The notes beneath the pieces were generated by a model. The model was not told the DNA's origin. It did no database searches and saw only the letters and a program-made list of their open reading frames with translations. From Anisus vortex (taxonomy: Eukaryota; Mollusca; Gastropoda; Planorbidae): a stretch of 64,000 nt of DNA. Shown here piece after piece: positions 11,810 through 24,092 of this stretch (within the stretch, counting starts at the first letter, position 1; the number at the start of each line of letters is the position of its first letter). The stretch covers positions 2,108,001 through 2,172,000 of the forward strand of contig OX421494.1 in the NCBI GenBank assembly GCA_949126835.1, written 5' to 3'. A program made the position numbers and the translations under genes.

Positions 11810-11865
11810 CAGGACTCAATAATCTTCTGTAAGGAAGGAGCATAGTCTGTAACATATAAGATAAG
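11810..11865 (+). mobile_element. LINE 3' tail remnant
   Basis: Carries CAATAATCTTCTGTAAGGAAGGAGC then GTCTGTAACATATAAGATAAGG, a diverged copy of the family 3' UTR with the short ATAAG-type terminal repeat. It lies 50 bp after the SINE tail, so the two may be parts of one composite insertion or separate events. Confidence 0.6.
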
Positions 11866-13721
11866 GTAAAAAAATGAGTGTCTGGTTAAGTTATTCAATA
11901 CATTTGACATTTATTATAATATCAAATATTATAAGAACCCAATGACACTGTGGGTTTTTTGCTCTACGCGTGTAATTTATCAACGCATAACCACACGAAG
12001 TATGAACAATGTAAGCAGACATATTATTGCCTTCTCTGTCAACATGGGGATTTCCGGGACCTTTTTTTTTTTGAAAAAAAAAACGAATCTCTTGAGTTAT
12101 TTATGTGAAGGCCAGTGAGCCACCAACGTACCCCAACCTCAAGCATTTGCTGTATAGACCAGCCTTTTTTTGTGTGTGTTTTCTTTAACAAAAACTTTAA
12201 AACCAAACAAAATTGTTGTATGTGCATTGGATGAATGTGTAGAGAGATATTGTTGAGCGATAGGCTTTCCAACTGTTTGTTCAGGAGCACAATAAAAGTA
12301 TTAGACTCTATACTCTATATCTTTGAAGAGAAGACAAGAAACAAAAAAAGATTATGTGTAGGCTTACACACGTGGAGGTGTTGATGGAATGGGTTAACCT
12401 GTAATCCACATAGTTAGAAACAAATTACACCTTGATGGAGGGCCCGTGGACGGATTGAAAGTTTTGTCTTTTTTTTTCTTTTTCTTTTAAAAGTCATGGA
12501 CTTACCTGGTCCTTGAATGGTTTGTCACACCTGCAATTCACATTTATCATTAGAATAAAAAACCGCATAACTCTAGGTATTTCAATGTATTGGTGTGTAA
12601 TACTAAAGTCACTGCTCGTTACAACATGTGGTGCCTCCTCCCCCCCCCCCCCCCTCCACCAATACAAATCCATTCTAGCACTTTCTCCACCAAAATCTCT
12701 ATAATCAGTTATTTGTTGCAGTTAGTTGGTTGTTGTTTATCTACCAGTGTCAATGTAGTTGAATGTTTTAATAGTAGGCCTACATAAGTTCAAGCATTAA
12801 ATTCTTCTTTGAACCTACATCGAGTGGCTTGAGATTATTATTAAAGTGAACAAGATCATCCTAGAGAGACAACAGCAGATCCACGGACTCGTAACATCCA
12901 ACCCTCCCCTCCCTTCCACCCACTCACCCGTTAAATCCCCAACAACAAACAAGACGTGTTAATACTGACTCGTTATGAATCGTTTCACCCCCTCCCCCCT
13001 ACAGCTCCGCCCCTGGCTTTCAATCAAGGAAACGGGTTTTTGCTTCGTGTTGTGTCTGCTAGCTGAGCCTGGACCATGTTCTAATTAGCGACCCCCCCCC
13101 CCTATACACATACACATCTCACTCCGAAACACACACACACACACGGTGTAGTTATGGCTGTTCCGCCAACTGGTCCCGCCTGCCTGGCAACTTCCCCGGA
13201 GTCAGCTGTCATCGGCCTTCTTGATGTCTTTAGCGTAGAGATTTGGGCCCGGGAGGAGAGAGAGGGTGTAGGGCGGGGTTGTTAATAGTATCCACCAACT
13301 TTGTTCGTTAATTACTTTGTAAAAATACCATAACTAGCTTCGCTTCAGTTTTGTATCTTACTGGAGTTTAAATGGCGAAGTCTTTGGAATGAACAAATAA
13401 AAATGCATATAAAGTATTAAAGCAAAAAACGTTACCAGGGATCAGTAGGCCTACAATACAAAGCCTTGACCAGAAATAACAAACAAGTCATACGCGTTGT
13501 TTAGTAAAGTACCCGTCGGACCAAATTGATTATAGGGCCAGTGAAGCAGCGTTCACCAGTTTCAGTGGCCACGGCATAAGAGGGGATGTGTGGCCCGCAC
13601 AATGCCCAGCCGCGTAGTCATCCAATAGTCGGTTGTCGATCAGACAGTTAGCCATTAGATAGTTAATTAGTCATTGAACATGTACCTAGTTCGGGTTTAG
13701 AAATTTTTTTTAAAGTTTATG
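11866..13721. other. non-coding DNA
   Basis: No gene supported. The stretch holds A and T homopolymers, poly-C tracts at about 12640-12654 and 13091-13102, and (CA)n at about 13130-13144. No splice-bounded open frame was recognised on either strand. Confidence 0.5.
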
Positions 13722-13901
13722 GAAATTCACTTGATTGTTTCAAGTTTTAGAAAATTGACCAATGTTGAAATTCACTTGATTATTTCAAGTTTTAGAAAAT
13801 TGACCAATGTTGAAATTCACTTGATTATTTCAAGTTTTAGAAAATAGACCAATGTTGAAATTCACTTGATTATTTCAAGTTTTAGAAAATAGACCAATGT
13901 T
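13722..13901. repeat. 45-bp minisatellite, 4 copies
   Basis: Four tandem 45-bp units starting GAAATTCACTTGATTATTTC at 13722, 13767, 13812 and 13857. Only a few substitutions separate them (ATTG versus ATAG before ACCAATG). The units contain a TTGAAA/TTTCAA dyad. Confidence 0.9.
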
Positions 13902-15409
13902 TAAGAAATCTTGTGAATTTTGACAAAATAAATATTTTAAAAAAAATTAAATTTGTAAACATTGAATGACTATGTACCGGTAATAAACTTAAAGATTCTC
14001 TAAGTCCCATCTGTTTTGGTTTTCCTCTTTAATTATTCTCTGGTTACAAATAATAAAAAAAATGTCTCAAATGTTAACAACCTACACATATATACACTAC
14101 CAGATATTTACATGTTTCATACATACCGGTTATTGTTTTGTCAATTATTGTGTATTAAGTTTGGGACAATTTTCAAATGATTTTAGAGTAAGCGGGCATC
14201 TAGCCGACGGTCAGTTAGCCAAGGGGCAGACAATCAGCGTCTAGCCATGACATTACTTGCAGGACTAGTTTTCACAAAGAGCAACGGATATAAAATGTGG
14301 ACAGCTGTAGTTAGGAAACGAATGATGGTCATGTAAAATGTTCGGTGTAGAGGAAATGGACTTTATGTAATCTATAGCTGAACGAATAGAAATATGAGTA
14401 AAAGAGTTAAATCTACTTACTGTTAAATGTACACCATCGGTTGATCTCTGTGTGGAGGTCATGCCGGTACATTTCCCCCTAGCTCATGTTGTATTTACCA
14501 AAGGGCCATAATAAATATACAACATTTCTAGTCATCTGCAGAATTCCCACCCCTGCCTGCCTTTGAAGTCCTGTCAGGCACCCCACTGCCCCCACCCCCC
14601 TACTTTTTTTCTTTCTCTTTACGTTATTTACCCCGTTTGTCTCCCTTGAAATTTTACTATAGACCAGACGCCATTGTCAAAATACACAATGTGGAAAGCG
14701 CTAAATAAAAAAACTGGGCGCCGGGAGAAAGGGGGATGGGGGAGGGCGTTAAAGGGGTGGCTCTGGAGAGTTCAATACCTCGTGTCGGCGCTACTTTAAA
14801 GTCAGGTCATTGTGTGGGGAGTTACTGTAACTGTCTTCACTGTAGTAGTCTACTACGTCTTACCATTCAAGTGAAGGGCAAATATTGAGCCGAGGGGAAA
14901 TGCTGCTTTTAAAAGAGGAGGGGAAATAGGAATAAACCCGGAAAGGCAGAGGGAGGGGGAGGGGGGGAACAATTAAAAAAAAGGAAACGCACTAAAGAAC
15001 GGAAGAATGCCATTTAAAATTTCGTCTACACGTGAAGAAAAAAAAGTGTTCAAAATTGTTTTGGGGAGGGGGACAAGGGAGATAGTAGTTAAAAAGTTAT
15101 GGGATGAATTCATTAAGCGTGAAAATAAGTTGAATAAATACGCTATAATACATTTCAATGGTAGTCTGATTAAAATCATTGACATTAGTATGTAGTCTAT
15201 ATACATTCCATTATTTACTGATGTAGAAACATTGCATTTCAAGAAATGCTTGCTGACTCTCCGTCCTGTCTTGGACTGTCAATGAGACAAGTTCACAAAC
15301 ATGTTGTCCTTCTTCTCTTTAAACCTATTTATTAAGTTCTGTTCAGATTGTAAAGTTCTAAAAACGACACGTTGACGTCGCTTGTGGGCGTTCCCTTGGT
15401 CACCTAAGA
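13902..15409. other. non-coding DNA
   Basis: No gene supported. Purine-rich segments lie at about 14720-14760 and 14940-14990. Short open frames at 14062-14462 and 14973-15242 have no recognisable domain or splice context. Confidence 0.5.
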
Positions 15410-17247
15410 CAGGGGTCGGTAACCTAAGGCACGCGTGCCAAACATGGCACGCAGAGCGATTTTCAATGGCACGCGAAAGACCTCAAAGAGGTGTCTATTT
15501 ATTTATTTAAAAAAACATTTTCCGGTTCTGGCTGAGGAAATCGGACTGTTGAAGCCGATGTTTCTGAATGACTTATCGACACATTTCAGTGAGTTGCACA
15601 TACAAGGATCACTGGAATGGATTTGCATTGAAACTGGACATATCTTAATACCTGCCGTAAAATCAATTTCAAAACATTTAACTACATGTACAAAAAAATT
15701 CACTATATTAAGGCATATAGTCTAGTTAAGATAGAAGGGCTTTTTCAGAAGAACATCGAAGAAATCAAGGCGGAGTTTTCTAATCCAAGGCAGAACTTTC
15801 AAATTGATGGACTCTCCTTTTTTTCATACCACATCAAGCCTAACTGGTTTGTTATTATTACAACGTTCTTAGATGTAGATCTTTTTTAAAGTAAAGGGAT
15901 ATTGGAAATTTAAAAATGAAGCAAGTTGAATTTTAAACATTTAACAAATCTCTGTCCATAGGCAGAAAAAAAATCGGGAAGTAAAGTCACCTGCTATTCT
16001 CGACTGCTAAGCATTCACTCTTTTACTTTCAGCTTTAGGTTCAACTTAACCTTGTGAACATATTTTATCACCTATGAACGTTTTTTTTAGGCATACAAAG
16101 AGTTAATTTACACTTAAACACTCATTAATTCATACACACTACTTACAATTACATTAAAATAGTTTTTATGCCCATCTTCTTTATTTTTAAACATAAATAT
16201 AAGTAATTCTTAAAAAAAATTTATTTGTATTTTTAATTTAATAAACATAAGAGACTTATTTTATAGCACTTTATTATGTAATTGCTGAAATTATTAATGT
16301 TTAAAATATAAACTCCTTAAATGGGCAAAAAATGAATGCATGAAATGTTTATTTACAACTGTTTAAAGAAAATTATTTAAATCCTGTAATAATTAAATCT
16401 TGTACTGAATACCATCATGTTGGATTCATATAAAGAAATAATAATTAGTCAGTAATATTTGTTATATTACAAAACATAACTTTTTTTATATCACTATGGA
16501 ATCAAATGCGGAAACGTTTTTAATTAAAGGGAGATAATTAACCCGTTTTATTTATGCTAATATTTTTTTTTTTTTTTGCTTTTACAAAAAAATTAATGTT
16601 TTACACAAACTTTGAAATGATCAAACTGTAAAAAGTATTTGAAAATTGTATAAATATTATAAGACTAAAGAATTTATAGGTACATTTTCAAACATTACAT
16701 TAACTACCCAGTTTGTATGATTACTACGTATCTATTCCGCTTAACTATAGTCTACTATCCTCGAAATTGATGGAAATAAATTAAAGAACTTCTCAGTTAA
16801 ACTGAGATTTAAAAAAATGATGTGTTGAGACTCAGTCCTTGACCATGAGATTTGTTCGCTTTAGACGAACACATAAAAAATAATTAACAGTTGTAGGTGT
16901 TAGATCCTCATCTTAACTAACAAACGATAATCTTTAGACAATCGTTACCATAACTGTGACAGTTTAGTAAACAAAAAAATTTATTTGATATAAATGCAAA
17001 TAAAAAAGGATGATATTATCAAACAAGTTAAATTTGTATTTAAATATAAAATGCTTTAACGATTTTCTCTATAAAAAAAATATCCTTTGTTTTTGGCCTT
17101 GGCCTTGCTACGGAGTTAAATTAATTGTCCTATAAAAATAATGTTTTTAAAGTATAATAGAGCAGGTTGACTTTTAGGCCTTTGGCACGCATAATGATTT
17201 AGGAATCCTAGTTTGGCACACTGTTAGCAAAAGGTTGCCGACCCCTG
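15410..17247 (+). mobile_element. decayed hAT DNA transposon (1.84 kb)
   Basis: The left end CAGGGGTCGGTAACCT and the right end (read inverted) CAGGGGTCGGCAACCT form hAT-type terminal inverted repeats. Both ends carry subterminal TTGGCACGC/GGCACGC blocks, probably transposase binding repeats. The interior holds a broken transposase (15486-15886) followed by more than 1 kb of A/T-rich decayed sequence. Flanking octamers ACCTAAGA and GTCAAAGA agree at 5 of 8 positions, so any target duplication has diverged. A short deleted relative lies at 22920-23088. Confidence 0.85.
15486..15886 (+). pseudogene. hAT transposase fragment
   Basis: Two overlapping frames (about 15486-15722 and 15686-15886) read as neighbouring parts of one hAT transposase. 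The first has a HFPVLAEEIG-like and FLNDLSTHFSELHIQGS stretch, resembling the F-L-x-D-L-x-x-H-L-x-x-L-N-x-x-L-Q-G region of the GTF2IRD2/FAM200/ZBED-type transposase group. The second has FQKNIEEIKAEFSNPRQNF, resembling the next conserved block of those proteins. A frameshift separates them. The catalytic N-terminal half and the C-terminal dimerisation motif are not visible. It encodes no working enzyme; its role was to cut and move elements with these termini. Family assignment is from remembered motif similarity, not a search. Confidence 0.6.
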
Positions 17248-17356
17248 GTCAAAGAGTTTCATTAAGCACAAGATAGTGTTTCTATTTTTGTAATTGGCGT
17301 CTCTATATATAAACCTTCCGCCAGCCACTGCTGTGGAGCTAAACAAGAAGTTGAAG

Positions 17357-17612
17357 CAAGACTATAATTAAATGGACCTCTTGCTTTTAAATTTCTGCTA
17401 TTTGATAACTTGAAACACTTAGTTTCGGAATTTACGTTCGCACTAAGTCCTCTAGACTTCCGGTTTAGTAATTCGGTATGATTTTCTCAATGGAAAATTA
17501 AGATTAAAAGCGGAAGTCTTTAGTGAAGTTTACGAGTCATTAGAGACAGTGTTATTGGCTGCGTGCGGAAAAAAGTGTTAAGCTCTAAAAATAGAGCAAG
17601 CGGTCCATCCAC
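17357..17612 (-). mobile_element. CAAAGACT-family MITE, copy 3 (truncated)
   Basis: Starts CAAGACTATAATTAAATGGACC and contains GATTTTCTCAATGGAAAATTAAG and a TTATTGGCTGCGTGCGG block shared with the elements at 6424 and 35565. The interior is in the orientation opposite to copy 1. The right end stops at AAGCGGTCCATC; the terminal TATAGTCTTTG is not recognisable, so that end is lost or mutated. Confidence 0.7.
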
Positions 17613-18236
17613 TGATCTATAAAAAGAATGGATTAGGCACGGCAGTAACATTCTTGAAGCCAAAATAAACAGGCTTTCACGTGACTTTCACTTATCTATG
17701 AAATTATATTTACTAAACACTAACCTGTAAATAAATTTCAAGTGACTTGGGCTTCCTTTTCTATCGTATGGACTTGTTCTAATGATAATTGGTTTATTCC
17801 TGTAACTCGCTTATGTAGAGGAGTGAACAGTGGGAAAGGGGAAATCATTTTGGCTTCAATTTGCGTATACACATTTAATGTAGAGGTGATATCCATTTTT
17901 TTTTATAGATCAGTGGGTCCATCTAATTGTAGTCTTTGGTTGAAGTCATTGTATGTCTCTCTCTCTTTGTACCGTTCGTTAGTAGCCTTTGCTCCATCAG
18001 GATCTTGGTATCAAGTTAGTTCTCTGAAGATGATTATGTCATCCAATGATCATCTCTTACGATAGATACAAAAAAAAAGCAAAGAGTTGGTCTTCATCTT
18101 TGATAATTCTTGCCTTTGATAAACGCAAGTGCAAACACCACATAACAAATTGTTAACTTCGGACTTGACTCTGTGGGTTAATATAACATTACACTCGTCC
18201 CAGAGATCGAAAGCTTTAATTCATCAGCACACTATC
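17613..18236. other. non-coding DNA before satellite
   Basis: No gene supported. The 107-residue open frame at 17742-18065 has no recognised domain and no splice context. The sequence is unique until the first unit of the 46-bp satellite. Confidence 0.45.
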
Positions 18237-21200
18237 CAAGGGGCCACGAGACCTGGTGTAACCACCCTTCCTCCTCACTATCCATGGGGCCACAAGACCT
18301 GGTGTAACCACCCTTCCTCCTCACTATCCATGGGGCCACGAGACCTGGTGTAACCACCCTTCCTCCTCACTATCCATGGGGCCACGAGACCTGGTGTAAC
18401 CACCCTTCCTCCTCACTATCCATGGGGCCACGAGACCTGGTGTAACCACCCTTCCTCCTCACTATCCATGGGGCCACGAGACCTGGTGTAACCACCCTTC
18501 CTCCTCACTATCCATGGGGCCACGAGACCTGGTGTAACCACCCTTCCTCCTCACTATCCATGGGGCCACGAGACCTGGTGTAACCACCCTTCCTCCTCAC
18601 TATCCATGGGGCCACGAGACCTGGTGTAACCACCCTTCCTCCTCACTATCCATGGGGCCACGAGACCTGGTGTAACCACCCTTCCTCCTCACTATCCATG
18701 GGGCCACGAGACCTGGTGTAACCACCCTTCCTCCTCACTATCCATGGGGCCACGAGACCTGGTGTAACCACCCTTCCTCCTCACTATCCATGGGGCCACG
18801 AGACCTGGTGTAACCACCCTTCCTCCTCACTATCCATGGGGCCACGAGACCTGGTGTAACCACCCTTCCTCCTCACTATCCATGGGGCCACGAGACCTGG
18901 TGTAACCACCCTTCCTCCTCACTATCCATGGGGCCACGAGACCTGGTGTAACCACCCTTCCTCCTCACTATCCATGGGGCCACGAGACCTGGTGTAACCA
19001 CCCTTCCTCCTCACTATCCATGGGGCCACGAGACCTGGTGTAACCACCCTTCCTCCTCACTATCCATGGGGCCACGAGACCTGGTGTAACCACCCTTCCT
19101 CCTCACTATCCATGGGGCCACGAGACCTGGTGTAACCACCCTTCCTCCTCACTATCCATGGGGCCACGAGACCTGGTGTAACCACCCTTCCTCCTCACTA
19201 TCCATGGGGCCACGAGACCTGGTGTAACCACCCTTCCTCCTCACTATCCATGGGGCCACGAGACCTGGTGTAACCACCCTTCCTCCTCACTATCCATGGG
19301 GCCACGAGACCTGGTGTAACCACCCTTCCTCCTCACTATCCATGGGGCCACGAGACCTGGTGTAACCACCCTTCCTCCTCACTATCCATGGGGCCACGAG
19401 ACCTGGTGTAACCACCCTTCCTCCTCACTATCCATGGGGCCACGAGACCTGGTGTAACCACCCTTCCTCCTCACTATCCATGGGGCCACGAGACCTGGTT
19501 TAACCACCCTTCCTCCTCACTATCCATGGGGCCACGAGACCTGGTGTAACCACCCTTCCTCCTCACTATCCATGGGGCCACGAGACCTGGTGTAACCACC
19601 CTTCCTCCTCACTATCCATGGGGCCACGAGACCTGGTGTAACCACCCTTCCTCCTCACTATCCATGGGGCCACGAGACCTGGTTTAACCACCCTTCCTCC
19701 TCACTATCCATGGGGCCACGAGACCTGGTGTAACCACCCTTCCTCCTCACTATCCATGGGGCCACGAGACCTGGTGTAACCACCCTTCCTCCTCACTATC
19801 CATGGGGCCACGAGACCTGGTTTAACCACCCTTCCTCCTCACTATCCATGGGGCCACGAGACCTGGTGTAACCACCCTTCCTCCTCACTATCCATGGGGC
19901 CACGAGACCTGGTGTAACCACCCTTCCTCCTCACTATCCATGGGGCCACGAGACCTGGTGTAACCACCCTTCCTCCTCACTATCCATGGGGCCACGAGAC
20001 CTGGTGTAACCACCCTTCCTCCTCACTATCCATGGGGCCACGAGACCTGGTGTAACCACCCTTCCTCCTCACTATTCATGGGGCCACGAGACCTGGTGTA
20101 ACCACCCTTCCTCCTCACTATCCATGGGGCCACGAGACCTGGTTTAACCACCCTTCCTCCTCACTATCCATGGGGCCACGAGACCTGGTGTAACCACCCT
20201 TCCTCCTCACTATCCATGGGGCCACGAGACCTGGTTTAACCACCCTTCCTCCTCACTATCCATGGGGCCACGAGACCTGGTTTAACCACCCTTCCTCCTC
20301 ACTATCCATGGGGCCACGAGACCTGGTGTAACCACCCTTCCTCCTCACTATCCATGGGGCCACGAGACCTGGTGTAACCACCCTTCCTCCTCACTATCCA
20401 TGGGGCCACGAGACCTGGTGTAACCACCCTTCCTCCTCACTATCCATGGGGCCACGAGACCTGGTGTAACCACCCTTCCTCCTCACTATCCATGGGGCCA
20501 CGAGACCTGGTGTAACCACCCTTCCTCCTCACTATCCATGGGGCCACGAGACCTGGTGTAACCACCCTTCCTCCTCACTATCCATGGGGCCACGAGACCT
20601 GGTGTAACCACCCTTCCTCCTCACTATCCATGGGGCCACGAGACCTGGTGTAACCACCCTTCCTCCTCACTATCCATGGGGCCACGAGACCTGGTGTAAC
20701 CACCCTTCCTCCTCACTATCCATGGGGCCACGAGACCTGGTGTAACCACCCTTCCTCCTCACTATCCATGGGGCCACGAGACCTGGTGTAACCACCCTTC
20801 CTCCTCACTATCCATGGGGCCACGAGACCTGGTGTAACCACCCTTCCTCCTCACTATCCATGGGGCCACGAGACCTGGTGTAACCACCCTTCCTCCTCAC
20901 TATCCATGGGGCCACGAGACCTGGTGTAACCACCCTTCCTCCTCACTATCCATGGGGCCACGAGACCTGGTGTAACCACCCTTCCTCCTCACTATCCATG
21001 GGGCCACGAGACCTGGTGTAACCACCCTTCCTCCTCACTATCCATGGGGCCACGAGACCTGGTGTAACCACCCTTCCTCCTCACTATCCATGGGGCCACG
21101 AGACCTGGTGTAACCACCCTTCCTCCTCACTATCCATGGGGCCACGAGACCTGGTTTAACCACCCTTCCTCCTCACTATCCATGGGGCCACGAGACCTGG

Positions 21201-21684
21201 TGTAACCACCCTTCCTCCTCACTATCCATGGGGCCACGAGACCTGGTGTAACCACCCTTCCTCCTCACTATCCATGGGGCCACGAGACCTGGTTTAACCA
21301 CCCTTCCTCCTCACTATCCATGGGGCCACGAGACCTGGTGTAACCACCCTTCCTCCTCACTATCCATGGGGCCACGAGACCTGGTGTAACCACCCTTCCT
21401 CCTCACTATCCATGGGGCCACGAGACCTGGTGTAACCACCCTTCCTCCTCACTATCCATGGGGCCACGAGACCTGGTGTAACCACCCTTCCTCCTCACTA
21501 TCCATGGGGCCACGAGACCTGGTGTAACCACCCTTCCTCCTCACTATCCATGGGGCCACGAGACCTGGTGTAACCACCCTTCCTCCTCACTATCCATGGG
21601 GCCACGAGACCTGGTGTAACCACCCTTCCTCCTCACTATCCATGGGGCCACGAGACCTGGTGTAACCACCCTTCCTCCTCACTC
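18237..21684. repeat. 46-bp satellite, 75 copies
   Basis: Seventy-five head-to-tail units of exactly 46 bp (first at 18237, last at 21641), each starting CATGGGGCCACGAGACCTGG and containing an NcoI-type CCATGG at the unit junction. The array is nearly homogeneous. Variants seen are CAAGGGG in the first unit, CACAAGACC in the second, TTCATGG at about 20074 and GGTTTAACC for GGTGTAACC in at least eight units (for example 19499, 19683, 19821, 20143, 20235, 20281). No indels were seen. Such homogeneity points to recent expansion or ongoing unequal exchange. Confidence 0.97.
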
Positions 21685-22919
21685 ACTTTACTTTTTTAGC
21701 CAGGAATAATGAGAGTGGGGTTGGAGGGGGAGGGGGCTTTGTCTGTTTCAGCCTAAGGGTCATAACTCGTCCAAATTAGAGATACCCCCCAATGAAGTCT
21801 GTACCATACACAAATGGCGCCATTTTCCTACTCCGTGTTTGAGAAATTGGTCATTTGGTAATGAAGGCTTTTTGGAGACGATGTGAAATTTCATTTACAT
21901 TTGTCCGTTATTCAAATATCTATTACAATCATTTATTCATTCATATCGTCGGCTTTTCACCCCTCGCCCCACTTTTCGTCTCCCTGGTCAATATCGTCTG
22001 CGAAAACAAGCCCAAAAGATATTTCAATAGATTCCAACCGGGAAAAAAATGAGATTCAAAAGGTCTATGGAGGTTTCAGACGAGCAGTCTGGGAATGGGA
22101 ATGTTGATATCGTGTCTTAGTGTATGTGTGTGTGTATGTATGTGTGTGTCTGTGTATGTGTGTGTGTGAGCGTGTATTATATATCTAGATATTTGATACT
22201 TTTGAATTGGAAAGTGGTGGAGATATGAACTATGGGCTTTAATCTTGTCATCTAGCGTCCAATGTCCATGCTGGGAGCCTGTAGTGAAAGACTAGATACA
22301 CGAGTTTCACCACACATGAAACGAGGCGAAAACCGAGGGTGGTATGGGAGGGGGGGGGTGTGTTAAAGTACAAATCGATATTTTGTTTCGTCATTTCTAG
22401 TACTTATGTCTTGGTAAGTGAAGTTTTTGTTATCTTTCTGAAAAAATCATAGTCTGCAAGACCAGCTTTGACATAGTCTATCATGTCTGACCCAGTCTAT
22501 CAAGTATGACCCAGTCTATCATGTCTGATCCAGTCTGAATAGATCCACCCCAAGCTTACTGATAAATCTCTTGTAACGTTACTTTTGACTTTGTAGACGA
22601 AAACGCGTTGGGTTAGTGTGTGTGTGTGTGTGTGCGGGCGGGCGTGCGTGCGGGCGGGCGTGCGTGTGGGCATGCGTGCGTGCGTGTTTGTGTGTGGAGG
22701 TGGAATATTACATTGTGGGGTATCATGCGGTGTATTTTTATACCTGGGCGTCTCACTGTGGTGAAAATGAATGTGGTGTGCGCCCCTGCACGCCAATGGG
22801 GGAGATATAGTTTGGTTGAATTGAGCAACTGTTGTAGAGATAGTAGGACATTCTTAAAGATATAGTGAAGGCATATGCCCTTTTTTTATCTCCGTGTCAC
22901 GAAATGGTGCTGTTTAGAA
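21685..22919. other. non-coding DNA with TG-rich microsatellites
   Basis: No gene supported. TG-rich tracts lie at about 22124-22175 and 22615-22695, the second mixed with GCGGGCGGGCGTGCG. Open frames on both strands across 22500-22865 are read-throughs of this simple repeat. Confidence 0.55.
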
Positions 22920-23088
22920 TAGGGGTCGGAAACCTACGCCCCGCGTGGCAGTCTTGGCACGCAGAGCGATTTTCAATGGCACGCACAGGACCCCAAATAA
23001 AATAATTCTATCTTCTACAAGAATTCTTGAGAGGGATGACTTTTAGGATGTTGGCACGCTGAATGAATTAGAAATCATACCTGGTTTA
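22920..23088 (+). mobile_element. short deleted hAT copy
   Basis: The left part, AGGGGTCGGAAACCT then TTGGCACGCAGAGCGATTTT, matches the left end of the element at 15410. The right part, GACTTTTAGGATGTTGGCACGC, matches that element's right subterminal region at about 17171-17195. The roughly 1.6 kb in between is missing and the last 30 bp of the right terminus are not recognisable. It is a non-autonomous internally deleted derivative. Confidence 0.75.
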
Positions 23089-23861
23089 GAAGATGTGGCC
23101 GGCTGTGTCTGTAGTCTGTACTTCCTGATTGTGTGTATTGTAATGTCGATGTATTTCTAATTGTGATACTGATCATTGTAATGTATACGTGCCCGTATCA
23201 TCATGATGTTATGATGTTTAGTAGGATTCATCATAGTGTTTACAGATAGCTCAGTTCTATTTTTGTATAACTTACACTCAAAGGCACAGCAATACCTTTG
23301 CGTCCAGCCCGAGCTGCAAAGAACGTGGAGGCACAACGGGAGGCGATTCAGGTCAAACCTCCCGCTGGGCCATTGGGAATGCGGGTCTGATATTATCGTG
23401 TTTAGCAAGCCGGTAGCTGTTCCTTGCAGTCTGTCATTTGTGTCCGTACGTCACGCTGTGTCGACGTGTAAGTGTGATAAACGCCCCATGCTGTGCCCTT
23501 GTTTGATAAATGCGGCTGCCCAGCCTACCGGGGGATAACGTATCAAAGCCAATTATCGCTTTAAAAAAGTGTCAACTTGAATAAAAGAAGTGAACAATGT
23601 TTATCCCACGTCCAAATAGCTCGCCCAAATTTTTAATGTGAAATATAATGCTTGTGTGTAGACTGGAGACAGGCTGTATTCCTATATAGTTGATACATTG
23701 TGTATGCGTGTATAAAGTTACATTCTTCCGCCTCAGTTTATATAAAGCAAATTGACTCAAAGCTGAGCAGTAACCTCTTGATATCGAACATTTTTTTAAA
23801 CATATCGAAATACCATATAGAAATACAACACAAGAACACAATCTGTTACAAAGCTCAGATA
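23089..23861. other. non-coding DNA
   Basis: No gene supported. The 23280-23545 part is more GC-rich and gives a 100-residue open frame on the plus strand, but I recognise no domain and no splice pair around it. Confidence 0.4.
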
Positions 23862-24092
23862 AACATGAGTACAAAAAACACTTTAAAAAAAAATCCCTTA
23901 TGAATGAACAAATGCATAAAAATACTATTTCTTCCTGAGTGGCATCCGGGCACGGAATTGGTTGCCTGAACATAACCAGGAAAAACCAGTAACTTAACAT
24001 TATTTAAAACACTAATCAAAATGCAAGACTAGACTTAGACCACGGATGAGCGCATATTTTCTTCATAGAAGGAGCGTCTTTCATGTATAAGA
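23862..24092 (+). mobile_element. LINE ORF2 C-terminus and 3' UTR remnant
   Basis: A frameshifted reading around 23926-24015 gives the end of a LINE ORF2 (S-G-I-R-A-R-N-W-L-P-E-H, the counterpart of SGIRA-NGLPE at 60309-60416), followed by ATGCAAGACTAG and the family 3' UTR with part of the middle deleted (GGATGAGCGCATATTTTC). The region just upstream (STKNTLKK, 23862-23885) may be further C-terminal ORF2 sequence. The parent encoded an endonuclease/reverse transcriptase; this copy is 5'-truncated and broken. Confidence 0.7.

Noticed and set aside
22500..22865. Cysteine/valine-rich and histidine/threonine-rich frames
   Set aside because: Read-through of a TG/GCGTGCG simple repeat on both strands.
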